A stretch of DNA of 64,000 nucleotides, taken from contig NC_051087.1 of assembly GCF_901709675.1 (NCBI RefSeq), forward strand, positions 9,696,884 to 9,760,883. Reading direction: 5' to 3'. Of the stretch, positions 1 through 13,206 are shown piece after piece. The notes beneath the pieces are model-generated. The model worked only from the letters and a program-made list of their open reading frames with translations, searched no databases and was not told the origin of the DNA. The stretch is from Syngnathus acus (Eukaryota > Chordata > Actinopteri > Syngnathiformes > Syngnathidae). The number at the start of each line of letters is the position of its first letter. Position 1 is the stretch's first letter. Made by a program: the position numbers and the translations under genes.

Positions 1-2396
1 TAGATGAATGTAGCAAGTGCAATATGATTCATCAATTTGATTTTCTGACTTTAAATAGTGTATCTGAAGGCATGGAAAATGACCCAATCTTAGAAATTTC
101 CCAATCTTGTCATCATTTTTGAAATATCAACAAATGTTACCTCGACATAACGTCGTCCTCCCAGGGCATCGGGTGTAAAAGTGCGCCAACTTTATCGCTG
201 TGACGACCCCTGACGAGGGTGCTAAATTAATAGACTGTGTAAAGGTCATGTGTAATTCCGATATTGTAGAACGGATGGTAATGTTGACTGGAAATATCTG
301 TGTGGATTGTGTACATTGTCCTGGCGAAGCCTTGGAACAAATATTTTGCGTGGACTTGAACCACTTTTTTTCCCCTCTTTTAAATGCAGTCTCCAGTCCA
401 AGGTGGAGGCATTGACAGAAATTGGGACAAATGGACACTAAAACAAAAAGAATTTCCTGGCCACTGTTAGTCACAATTTATCATTTCTACACACCCAAGA
501 CAAACGTCTGTGTGAGCCTGTGCACATTACAGAAGACAAAGGAAAAATGCGGGAACTGCTTCTTCACTTCTCCAATTATTAAGTCGGCTGATGGTTGCTA
601 CAGTCGTTGTATTTCATTCAAACAGATGTATTTGATTTGACTGAGATCGGTTAATTGTTTGTGACAGTGGTAAGCTCAAGGCAAGCAGCCAAATGAAATC
701 GACAACATTCATCACCCTTTTAGCCCTCTTAGTCACGTCTGATGTGTGACTGACTCACTTGTTGGGAAACAAACATGAACTGCATTCCTTCCCATTGCGG
801 ATATTGATTACTAGACCTTCAGACTCGCCCGGAATTCCAGCATCACTGGTTAGATTAGATTTAGTTAGCGAATTGTCGTTACGTGTGATTTGAGCAGCCA
901 CCAGTGAGTTCCAATTTCTGTCTTGCCTCTCCTACATTCAGACGAAGCAGTTGTAAGACCTGGCAGGGTGTCTCCAGGCCTCTCAATGGCCACCACTATT
1001 CACCTCATATTCAAAAGTAAACACTCAGTCACGCACACGTTTCAAACTGTTGGTGCAACAGCTTTCTCTTCAGCTGGAAGCGCGTTTGTGTGTGTGCCAA
1101 ATTTGGAATTCCAAAATCAAAATGTCCCTTTTTTGAGTTCAGTGTTTTAGGGTTCTCCCTGCCACCTTTTAAGACGACTTCAACAAATCAGTGTTACTCC
1201 ATATTGAAATCTTCTCTGGTGATATTTACTTGATTTAAACGCAGGTGGATGTCATTCCTGACTAAACGGAGCCAGGAATAGCTTTCTGTGCTGCCAACAG
1301 CGGCGTCTTTGTGTTTCGTTGAGTGCATATGTGATCTTTCATAGTTTCTCGCGCGAGTAGACATGTTTTATTCACCAAGTGAAGTGTCTCTACCTGCTTT
1401 GTGTCTCATTCTATAACGCGACCCCCTTCTTTTTCAGGAGTCATTGTCCCAACTCAAGGAATGTTTTGGAAGATTCAGTTTGTTTAAAGGAACTTTTATA
1501 GGTGTTCACGATTATAAAAACAGTTGAAACGGATGGCTATAAATTGTGCTCTGTGTTTAGCCCAACGTCCTGGGTATATAGCGGATGATGTAAGCCCCCA
1601 CCTTCACCCAACTCAGAGTTAATAAATCACTTGAGAGTCACTTGCAAGGTGACCAACCACTCCCTGCATGCACAAATACATGGAAGGTCAACAAAAACAA
1701 CCGGGCACATGGCTACATGGTGAGCTGACAACAAAATACAGTCGACCACCTCAAACGGAATTGTTAGAGCCAAGTGTAACTGCGATAACTATAAGTTGAC
1801 AATGCATAGTGGTAAAGTGTTTCCCTTTGGGTACCAGTGGCATGCACACATTTTTTTTTTTTTTTTTGTTCTGAGAATTGTCATGTTCATTTAAGTACTG
1901 TGAAGGAAAAGAAGATGGCTTTACAGTAGATTCATATTCACCTCATTTGTTTCGCGTCATTTATTCATTCTAAGCATAAACAAAACCTAAACAATATGAG
2001 ACCGATCATTATATTCCACTCCTGCTCTCAGGAATGGCTGGCATATGCCAGCAGCAGGAGGGTGAAAACTGGAGCCTGAGAAAAGGTAGTAGATGAAGTG
2101 ATGAAATAATAGAGAATGGGCTGGGGGAAAAAAACGTGTTTTTAATTAGTGTTACTGAATATGCCTGGATTGACCAAAAAGGGGAGACAAAAAAGGAGAG
2201 CATGAGAAAGTTTGTGGGGGAGTGAGGGAAAGAAAGAGGCAGAGAGGAGATTTGGAGCCTTTACTAGGGGCCAAACCACCCCACCGCAGGGAACGTCTGG
2301 AAGTGATCACATTAAGAGTTAGAGTCGAGGTGACGACGAACGCACCCTACATAAAACAGGATTCTCCTATATAAAACATGCACACGCTCATAAACT

Positions 2397-2443
2397 CACA
2401 CACACACGCACGCACGCACACACGCACACACACATACACACCA
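2397..2443. repeat. CA/CG-rich microsatellite
   Basis: An impure CA dinucleotide run with interspersed CACG units. Confidence 0.85.
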
Positions 2444-3436
2444 GAAATGTGTGCAAGACGCTCTCACAGTCAACTACCACATAGTCATATCAAATGTCTT
2501 TTGACTTATGGGAAATTACCTCTTCTCTTCCAAAGGATATTAAAAAGAAATAAATGCAGACATTACACAGAGCGTACCATACGGCCGTTGTTTTCATTTG
2601 CCACCTTACTTCTTCTGGTGGAATCTAAGGTTTTATTTTCCGCAAGACCTTTCTCATATTTATATTTTATATCTCCCAGGTTACTGTATAAATCAATAGT
2701 TGGCAGGCTCAATTTGTGTGACTTGTTTGAAGGATGTAACCACGACTATTCTTTACATTAGTAGTCAAGGGACATGGCTTGATTCTCCTTTTGTTGCTGT
2801 TGTTGGCCTTGGTTGCTTAGTGTCAGAACTTCTGAGCCAAGACTTGTCAGGAGGTCTGTGAAACAGGCCAGTGATGAACCCAAGAGGCAGACCCAGTTTT
2901 CTGGTTGAAAAAGGGCATACGTAGGTCAGCCACGTCAGTATCACTATTTTTATTACATGACATCCATGTGGATTTTGATCCTCTCGCAAGATGACCACAG
3001 TAGACAAGAAGGTCCCGCTTGAATATTTTAATGGGAAAGTAAATGACTAACTAGGTGGGGTCAAGGAAGATTCCGTTGAATTTTGTCCAACCACAATCAC
3101 TTGGCTGACATACTACAAAGTCACCACTCTCCAGTAAAGCTACAGAAGCTTTACTGTAAGTGTCCATTACATATCATATGACTTTCGTGAGGAACTTAAT
3201 CACTTTCATCCCCATGCAGAAAACATTCCACACAATAATTTGCCCTTATCGCAATCTGCCTTGTGATCGTTTTGAATAAAGATGAAAATAAACATGTTGC
3301 AATTGTGTCCACTACCAGTGCACAGATGAGCATTGTTAGTTCAAATTTAAACAGACATATTACATTGTGTGAACTTGTATTTCCTGCTTTCTTAAGAATT
3401 TTCTTTGTAATAATATGCAGCCTAACTAGTCAAAAC

Positions 3437-3607
3437 ACAGCGGCCATTTTGCCACTTCTTGTTGACCGAAAATGACATCACAGTTGCCAGTTCTCAGATC
3501 ATAAACAATCGCGGCTCAAGTCAAGTCATGATTGGTTGTGACCTGAGACCTGGCAACTGTGATGTCAATTTTACTCATCAGCAAATGGCAAAATTGCCGC
3601 CTCCTCG
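3437..3607. repeat. Foldback MITE-like palindrome
   Basis: The two halves are imperfect reverse complements. GACATCACAGTTGCCAG near 3472-3489 pairs with CTGGCAACTGTGATGTC near 3549-3565. The outer segment CGGCCATTTTGCCACT near 3440 pairs with ATGGCAAAATTGCCGCC near 3586. Such hairpin repeats are common in teleost introns. No coding capacity is seen. Confidence 0.7.
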
Positions 3608-4330
3608 AATGGATAAACGCGGGTGGATTTTGCTGCTTAAGTCATATTCCACAAACACAACAAACAAAAATAATAATAAAAAAAAAAAAAGACCATTTCG
3701 TGTTTGGCTTACCCTTTAAATAAACTAACAGGCCCTTATTTAAAATTACATCAGTTTAATAGTATGTTTATTAGTATACTATGTATACTAAGTAAACTTC
3801 CCTTGTGGATTTTATTTGATCATACCACCAGTAGTTTAATCCTGAATTTTACACCACACAGAGACCCGTTTCACAATGAAATCATTTGCACATGATAGTA
3901 GATGGGAGGGTTTACATTTCAGGGCTTGAGCAAGGAATTCAAGATGAGTCTGTAGTCAATTTGGAGGGTTTATGAGCTGAACATTTAACCCGAGTGCAAT
4001 ACCATGTGATGGGCCGCTCCGAAATGGCAGATTAAAGGTGAAAATACAGTACCTCATGGCAACATTTGTTGGATTTAGCATGCCCTACAGGGCGCCCTCT
4101 AATTTGTAAAGACAAATTGGGGGTTCTCACGTACTGGTCATTTCTTTCTTAAAATATCACTTTAGCAAAATTATGTGCTTCTATTTCTCTGGCTATTCAT
4201 CTTATCTTTTTCTTAAATAGTGCCTTGAAAAATACTGTTTATAAACTTCCCTTCAAGTCATCTCAGCTTAAAAGTTTCCATATGATTTATTGTAATATTA
4301 TATGGGTAAAATTATACGTGGATATACTGA

Positions 4331-4391
4331 GATCTTAAATTTCGTTGTACATGTGACAATGACAATAAAGATCTATTCTATTCTATTCTAT
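4331..4391 (+). mobile_element. L2-type LINE 3' end, severely truncated
   Basis: It ends in TGACAATGACAATAAAG followed by ATTCT-type pentamers. This is the signature 3' terminus of fish L2-clade retrotransposons: a short stem, an AATAAAG signal and a pentamer tail. Only the tail remains. Confidence 0.7.
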
Positions 4392-4818
4392 CTATATAGA
4401 AAATAAAATGCAGCCCTTGGTGAGTTTCATTTAAATGTTTTGTCTGGATGTCTGTCTGTTTCTGGGACTAGAATTAGGGATAGATTGAATTTTTGTGTAT
4501 GTGACATTCACTTGAGAGTGTATTGCTGTTGTGTGAGCAGCACTCACAGACACTAAGCACCTCCCGTCTAGGGAGGTGTTCTTGCAGAGCAGGCACATCC
4601 AGTTCACAGATGATTCCACCCACTGAGGACTTGAGTCTATCATGATGTGTGTGTCTGCGTCAGATCCCGTGGAAAGTGTTCCTTCGTCCCGTCACGAGTG
4701 TGTTCGCTCGGGCCAGATGCCTCTTGGCCTTCCCATCACTGTATGAGCATGTGTTTGAGTGTCTTTTATCCGTGATGAGGAGAGATTGTAATCCATGTCT
4801 CTCTGTTTTTTTTTACAG

Positions 4819-4840
4819 TCTACTGCAGTTTCCGACGGAG
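4819..4840 (+). CDS. rgs12: RGS12 22-nt microexon
   Basis: A strong acceptor (T-run then ACAG) and a strong donor (GAG|GTGAGT) bracket only 22 nt. The exon starts in phase 0 and leaves a G that completes Glu with the 8369 exon. The joined reading is STAVSDGE then [16 protein letters not shown] also occurs, from memory, near the N-terminus of the paralogue RGS14. This supports a conserved exon rather than chance splice sites. Confidence 0.75.
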
Positions 4841-7800
4841 GTGAGTTACTGTTTTATCTTATTGTTTTCACTTATCTTGATTATTGTTGTGTTCTCATGA
4901 TCTGCTTGTGCTCAACCAGTTAATGGTAACTGACACACTTTTTCCTCGTGTCAAGTTGTTGAAGTACCATGACAGAAGTATTGGGGTTGAGGCCATGGCC
5001 ATTGAAATTTTAACGTCACAGAAATTGGAATGCTTTCACACATTATTCATGCAAGCAGTAAACAGTGGAGCCGTTTGACCTGCTCAGCCTTTCCCCGTCC
5101 TTTATTTGAATGCCGTGTCTTGAGTTAGCTTCAAAACAAGATGATATGTATGTGTATGGGTCACATAGAACGAAGCCAAATCATTTTATTTAACACTAGG
5201 CCACGTTCATTTGCAGCAAAACGAGCCATCTCCCATGGTATTGCTAGTTAATGTGTTTAAATGGATATTCCGTGTCTGCCACCCTGTTGTTGCTCAACAT
5301 GTGGCGAGACAAACAAAAGGCATTGGTTGTGGATCATGCTAATGCTTTGACACCTCGCTGTCACAGCAGATGGGAGATAAAAGGAAGAGCTGGAGGTGAG
5401 AGAGGCAAAGAGACAAAAGGGATGCAGGCATGTTGGATTTTGATTGCTCACTTGTCACGCACCCAGCAGAAAGGAGGCACAGTATACATCAAATAGTCAC
5501 TTTGATAAGAATCCAACACAAATTTACATGGTTTTGTGGTCCAGTTATTTGATAAAATGATGATCACTATGATAGTCAGTCACTATGTTGTAACTGCCTC
5601 TTTAACAAACTGTCACTTCCTCCATTAGAGGCTTGAACAATTAGTTGCACCTATGTGTCATAATTTTCATCAAATGACGGTTTATTTTGATGTTGTGAAA
5701 TTTGATGTCCACTCGTGACTAAACTGTGCAAGCGTGAACAGTATGCATTTTAAACAACATAACATCTACATAATCTGATGAATATGGAGTTCAGTTAAAA
5801 AACTCAGCTTTTTTTGTGTGTGTGGAATGAGTCTTTCTCAAAGGCATCTATCTCGCAGTCATGTCAAGTCAGTAATACTCAGCTATTTTTTTTTATTTTT
5901 TATTTTTTTTTATATCACCAGTGACACTACCGGAAAGGTTGTGGTAGTAGTTTGATGTGGGGCAGCACGGTGGCCAACTGCACAGTTCAGAGGACTCATG
6001 TTCGTATCTGGGCTTCAGCCTTTTTTTGTGGAGTTCGGATGTCCTCCCATAGTTCAACCCAAGACACACTTAGAACCACCCCCTCATTTGAATAACATTT
6101 CCTTTTGCATCACAAGACTTAAAAACTGCCAAATTCAAAAATAGAGAAATACAAGTAAAAATAAAAACAAATATAAAGAATATAATTGAAAAATCTAAGT
6201 TAAGAAAATTTTATGGAAATAAAATGAAATATTTTTATATTTTTTTCAGTTATACATATTTTATTTTTGTTTTTATTTTCTCTTTTATTTATTTTTATTT
6301 TGGCGGTTTTATTCCTCCATATCACCCCACCTCTTGCCTGAAATCAAATGAGGTGGATTCCAGCACACTTGTGACCCTGATGAAAATAAGTGACATAGAA
6401 AATGGGTGGACAGTTACCTCTATATCAGTTACATGAAACTGAGAGAGTCGAAAGTATCAGCGATTGTTTTTAGCATTACCTTTGCTACATGGATTAAAAA
6501 ATGGTTGTCCTGCATTGACAAGGCAAGACAATTATTGGTAACAAACTCCTAATGAATACTGCAGTGTGTGCTTGTGCTCGTGTGTGTGTGTTTGTGAGTG
6601 TGCGTGTGTGTGTGCGTGCGTGCACACATCCTGTCATTTTTCCTTCCATCCTCCCTCAGCTCTGAATTATTTATCATTTCAAGGCCCATGTAGGCATGTA
6701 TCACTTACCAACTGAGCATATCAGTGGTGGACGCAGGCCATTATACATGCATGTGGCCGCATGCGTGTTGTGACCCGAGTCTCTTGGGCTGTTCGTCTGA
6801 CCGCATCTTTTCCCCCTTCCATTCTTTTCTACCTTGTCCTCCTTGCGAGAGTGTGACACTTAGTGTAGTTTTACCCTGTGAGGGGGCCCTGTTAGTGTGA
6901 GTATGGATGGTGGGGCTTGGCTACCGCTTAGGATTCGCTACCGCTGGCACCACACTGGTTCCTACCAGCTCTACCCAGGTGAGGAGACAGCTGCTGAAGA
7001 TTTAACGTACTGGAGCAAGTTAAAATATTATGATTTTATTGGTTTGTTTGTGTGCAATTTCCTGTACGCAGTTTTATAACCACAACATATTTTTTCCAAT
7101 TATGTTCCTATATGTTTTTGGGGTAAATACACACATATTGAATGCCATTAAAAAAAAAAGAAATCAAAACATATTTACGATGTAGAAAATTATCTCTGTC
7201 TAAACATATCTGACTTGAATAGAAATTTGCATTATAGCAGTTGAGTTGAGTTGAGTTGAGCGCTTTTGGTGTAGTGGTTGGTTTCAAACAGGCAAACTAT
7301 AGTAGGCACTCATACCAGGCTGTGTACATATTGTACATAGAGTGCAAAAAAGTCCTGCTATTTGTCACAGAATAACTGAAGATTGGGAGTGTGGATGTAA
7401 TGAGCTGCAACCGGTTCCTTGGACCACGTACGTATGTCTGGGCGTGTTGATAAAAAGCTGTTGCTAATCTTACGGGTATGGTGATACATGTTTTCCTCCT
7501 ACAGTAATTAATTGTGCAACACAAATGTGTGTGTGTGGTGAGTTAGTTTAAGACGTGACAAAGTTGTGAGTCTGTACTGAAAGAATTAGTCCTTTTACCA
7601 CTCGGTATTAGGTAATTTTAGGATGACGATTTCCATGGATATTCCTCTAAAGCTCTAATTTAATCATGTCAACATTGTACCATACTGTATGACCCATAAT
7701 AAGTTTGAAATTGTATTGTTCTTATTCTACTGTGGAATCTTTTTGAGATGGGGCACACTTATAATTTGTTTGCTAAAAGTTGTTTCTTATGCTCTAATCT

Positions 7801-8294
7801 AAATTTAGTTTGAGCTAGCAACTGCCAATTTGATTTGATCTGATTTAATATAAGATTTATTTAAACAGTGAATAGTTCCTATTTAAAGCACAGCTTAAAT
7901 AATAGATAATTATCACCAATGCATAGAAGATCAAAAAGATTATCTATCCATATTTTCTGGAGAGTTTTGTGCTTATACGCAGCACAACATGCAACCATTT
8001 TTGTTATATCCACTTTGCACCTTGGGCCCCGTCCCCACTCAGACACATTTAACATTTGCACCTCTGAATTTATTCATTATGTTCTGTCCATAGCTTAATA
8101 CAAAAAATTATTATCATAATAAAATGAAGTAGATACATAATGATGTGATGGAAATTTTTATGTTATTTATTTCATAAAACACCAAATTTGAAAAGAGTTT
8201 GAAATTTCATCACTTATAATATCATGCAGGTTAAAGAATTATATAATGGTGTATTACTTAACCAAAAAATTAAACATAAGTGGAATCCAATTGT

Positions 8295-8365
<71 letters not shown>

Positions 8366-11300
8366 TAGAACTGAACAGTGTGGAGCTGCAGGGCTGCAGC
8401 AGTGACAATAGTCTGAACAGTAATGCCAGCCTCCCCAGTGTGCAGAGTCACCGGCGCCACACCGAGAGGAGAGTGGCCAGCTGGGCCGTGTGCTTCGAGA
8501 GGCTGCTGCAGGACCCCGTGGGAGTCCGCTACTTCTCGGTAACATATTGTAATTGCTCTTCTCCACGCTACATTTGCAGGGACATTATGGCTTGAGCCTC
8601 TTGACTTTGCTTGTCAAGTGTTCCTAAGAAAGTGGCAGTTGAGAAACTACCTGATGTAGTGGTGATACATAGTTCAAGTAAGTAAAATTCACCTTTGGCC
8701 TGCAGCACTCTCAGAAAAATGAAAGGCGCTGTAAATAAAAGAATTGGAATACATTTCCCAGTCAATAACACTCAAGGCCCACAGTTCGCAGTCCAGCATC
8801 TGCAAACCGGCAGATTTGATTTTAGAACATGTATTGAAAATGTCAATAACAGCATTGCTTTGGCACCATTTGGTCATATCTTGGTGCTAAGGAACAACTT
8901 GAGAAGCTTCATTTCGACAAAAGTAGTCCTTTGCCCTCCTCATGTGGCATCTAAATGCAAATAATAATTTTGCACTGGGGCTCACTCTTCAAAGGTTCTC
9001 CCTTTACCCACTAATTTCACATTTTCTGTCCTGGAAATGATTCTTAGACTTCAATAAATATCACAAGGGGTACAATAATATTGTTTGGACCCTGAGTGGC
9101 AGAAGTGGACTCCAGACCCACTTGCTGTCATTTGACCTATGTCTGTAAAACGTACCTGTTCCAGAAAAATTTGCTATTCATATTATTAATGTAATCCTGA
9201 CCTTGATTATACATACCAGGTAAATGCTGCTTCATTTGTATCCCACATTGTTGTTCCTGCAGGAATTCCTGAAGAAAGAGTTCAGTGAGGAGAATATTTT
9301 GTTCTGGCAGGCTTGCGAGTTCTTCAGCCACGTCCCTGAAAATGACAAGAAGCAGGTACACCATACACTATGTATACTTTGTATTTCAATCACTACAATT
9401 TTCTTGAGATATATTTTTTAGACGCTCTAGCTTGCTCTGCCGTCTTGCTTGCAGTTGTCTCAGCGAGCCAGAGAGATCTACAACAGTTTCTTGTCCAGCA
9501 AAGCCACCACGCCGGTCAACATTGACAGTCAAGCTCAGCTCGCTGACGACATCCTCAATGCCCCCCGACCTGAAATGTTCAAGGAGCAACAGTTACAGGT
9601 TGGCTGTACAACCAAACTAGAAATTTGTTGGATTTAGATAACATTGGTGGGGGGAAAAATGAAAATGCTATTTTGACACTGAATTAGTGTTGGACTTGTG
9701 GTTTCTTATACAACACGAGATAAGCGAGGCATATTGTGCAGAGGGGGACACTTTAACAGAAAAGCTCTATTGACTGAATGGAAAATGTTACTGTTGAGAG
9801 TCACAAGGCTAGCCTTAAAAATCACCCTCTATCTTTTGACTTATCTAACATGAAATCTACAGATATTGAACCTTAATCGTGGTAACATCCCTAAGCCTGA
9901 TGACATAACTGCAATTTTGACAACTGTATAAAGAAGGGACCACAAACAATCGTCCTTGTACAAGTCTCCTCTCCAATCATTTGTCTTTTCCCCTCCCTGT
10001 GTTGATTACTTCTCTTTGCTTCTGCCATTTTTAGATTTTCAACCTGATGAAGTTTGACAGCTATACACGTTTCCTCAAGTCTCTCCTCTACCAAGCCTGT
10101 ATGTTAGCAGAGGTGGAAGGCCGACCCCTGCCTGACCCTTACCACGTACCCAGCAGCCCCACATCCAAACACAGCACTACCGGCTCGGACCGCTCCAACC
10201 TGTCCACACCCAAGAAGGTAAGCACAAACACCTCCACTCTGCTGCATGTCAAAACAACTGCCCATTTCCTCTCTTCCGGTTTGGGTCCTACAGGAGGACA
10301 AAAGGAGCAAGTCAGGCCGCTCTTTGAATGACGACAGCCGGGATGATTCGGGAGACCGCAGGAAGGGCATGTTCTTCTCCTGGTCTCGCAACAGGAGCTT
10401 TGGCAAAGGCCCAAAGAAGCGAGAACTAACCGACTTTAATTACAGTCAGTAAATCTTCATACTTAATCACATGTTTTCAATTTCCTCATTTTTGGCAAGA
10501 CAACGCCATTGTGTAAATATAACAAATGTAATTGCTGAATAGTGTGTTGGCATGTGGCACAATGACAACATGTTTCCAAGCTTTGTGACAGTTCCAGTAG
10601 AATATATTTCACTGGGCAAACATGAATGGAATCATTTGTGTTTGATCAAAAACCATCTGTCTTCCTTGAGTTTGTTAAATGAAATATTTTTCAGATTTCT
10701 CCGGTAGCAATGGTCGCCGTGAGTCCCAGGGTTCTCTGTCCTCGGGCGCCAGTTTGGAGCTAGGGATGACTGCTTCTGGGAAGAATGAGGTGAGTCTGGA
10801 AAAACTAAAACACATCACATTACATTGCTAGGAAGCCAAACTTTCATGGGAGCATGTACGTAACTTGATCTCATCATTGTTCTTCACTTTTTATTCCCGC
10901 ATGTTCCACACCTCCTTCCGTTGTTTTCTTACAGTCTTGTCTGTTTTGGTTCTTCAGGGAGATGTTTCCCGTGTGGGGGTATCAGAACGTGGAGGAGGCA
11001 GCGCCGTCCTGAGGCAGTGTAACATCAACCTGCCAGATGGTTCTTGTTGCTCTGTGCCGCTGAGGGCCGGTGTGTCCATCAGGGAATTGTTGCTGGGGCT
11101 CTGTGAGAAGATCTGCATCAACCTGGCAGCTATCGACCTCTTCTTGGTCGGAGGGGAAAAGGTAGTACAAAACACATGTATGTGCCGCTTCCCAAAGTAT
11201 TTAAGTCACAATGTTTTTGTCCCAAAAAGTCACATGAGAAGATGCGTTTTAATGGGCCGTAGTGCAGCATACTGAAGTGATGGTCGGTGTCCAGTTTCAA

Positions 11301-12667
11301 AGCAGTAATTCCCTTTGGAAATAAACTGTACTAGAAATGAAATTCTTCTTACTATTTACTGTATTTCTTTGAACTATTTGAATGATTATTTTATGTCAAA
11401 CAAAAGTTTTTAAAATCAAGGCATATGAAAAAAAATTAGTCGAAAGGTAAAAAAAATCTAAACCACAGTAAACTACACACACACACACACGCACACTGCT
11501 TAAATGTCTAATTGTATCTGTCCGTTGTTCAGATTCACACTTGTATGACCTCAGCAACATTTGACTTTGGAGGTTCCGCTTTAATTAGCACTTGTTGTCA
11601 ACTTCCACAGCATTTCTATTAGTTCTGTTTTGTGTAAATGCTCTACCAGTTTCATCAACTTGCATGCACTCCATTTAAAAGGCTGCTGAATTGTTGTTTT
11701 GATTATTGGCTTCATTTGAAGTTGCTCCCGCTGCTAATTTTGGTCATCATAATGATGATTCTGAAAAGGTTTGGTAATGTTTTTTAATGACATGACCAAA
11801 GCATTTTATGATTTTTATTTTCATTTTCCAGCCACTTGTTTTGGATCAAGACTGCATGACGTTGTGTTCTCGGGACCTCCGACTTGAAAAGCGCACTCTT
11901 TTTAGGTCAGAAACTATACGTCCTTTGTATTGTGACTTCTGCCACATTGATGGAACCTCTTTGACGTTTTGAGCAAGTCCTTCAAGCTCTGAACTCTATT
12001 TTCCTTTTGTTCCAGGCTAGATTTGGTCCCTATTAACCGCTCGGTGGGCCTAAAAGCAAAGCCCACCAAGCCAGTGACGGAGGTTCTCAGGCCGGTGGTG
12101 GCCAAGTATGGTCTGCACCTCTCCGATTTGGTTGCACGTATTGTAAGTCTAGTTCTTGAGCGCTGGGACTTTGCAAAGTTGCTTTAGCTTGTATCATTTG
12201 CCTCTCTGAATTCTGTTTCTCTGAATTTGTGTGTTTCAAGAGTGGCGAATCGGAGCCCTTAGATCTCGGTCTTCCCATATCCAATCTGGATGGGCTGCGA
12301 GTGGTATTGGATTCGGTGGATCACATGCCGGGAAAGGGTAATAAAAAAGTTGCACATACAGTCTGTGTTGACAGAAAAAGGCATATTTTATAATGGAGTT
12401 ACTGCACCTTCCGTTCACTTCCTCTCCTTCAGCACCGTCCAAAAGCCACATCGGGGCTTCCACAAGCAGGAACCAATCAACAACAGTAAGATGCCATCCA
12501 GCTTTTTATATCATCTGACTCTGGAATGTTTCATAACCCACTGAATGTCGCCACTTCCTGATGATGATATCACGCTACTAAGTGTCTCCCCCGCTGTCCT
12601 CAGTTGACTCATGTCTGTTTGCAATGTGCCCAGGTGTTTGACACGTGTCTATGGCAGCATCCGGCCA

Positions 12668-12698
<31 letters not shown>

Positions 12699-13125
12699 GT
12701 TTATTATGATGGGCAGTGAGCCACGTCACATTCCCAAATTCTCCCTTCTGTTTTTGTGGTCTGTCTGTGGTCCAATGCATCGGCAACTTTTCCATCTGCT
12801 TTCTTATCTCTTTCTTCTGTGATAAGACCTCTGATCAAGCCGTGCCACTCTTGAAAGCTTCATAAATTCCATCTGGAAGAGAATTAGTTGGTGGCGGGAG
12901 TACCATAGCTGTAGATTGTAGATTTAGTTTATCTAATTGATGGCAATATGCAGTGGTTATTTGCTTCTGTAGTGTGGCTCTCCATTAGTTGTTGGAAGTT
13001 GTTGTGTGTGTCACAGGTTTGGGTGCATTGTACACAGGGTTCAAATTTGTGTCCTTGATGTAATGTGTGTGTGTGCGTACGTATGTATATATTTATATAA
13101 ATAAATTATATAAATAAAATATATA

Positions 13126-13206
<81 letters not shown>

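Larger units (their letters stand above)
1..4818 (+). other. RGS12 intron, 5' part of gene missing
   Basis: This stretch lies upstream of the first recognisable RGS12 exon and contains no coding exon that I can support. The large exon that encodes the PDZ and PTB domains in other vertebrates must lie to the left of the window. It holds a CA/CG-rich microsatellite (about 2397-2443), a foldback MITE (about 3437-3607) and a LINE 3' tail (4331-4391). The rest is unremarkable AT-rich sequence. Confidence 0.6.

Noticed and set aside
2378-2761. 127-codon plus-strand frame starting in a CA repeat
   Set aside because: The start is a microsatellite, and the rest has no similarity, no splice context and no coding texture.
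8214-8566. Minus-strand reading frames rich in Thr-His, and plus-strand frames rich in Cys-Val, across the GT repeat
   Set aside because: They are translations of a dinucleotide microsatellite and of the antisense of an RGS12 exon.
10931-10957. TTACAG at 10934 as acceptor of the RBD1 exon
   Set aside because: It adds 23 nt, which breaks the frame; the TCTTCAG at 10957 keeps it.
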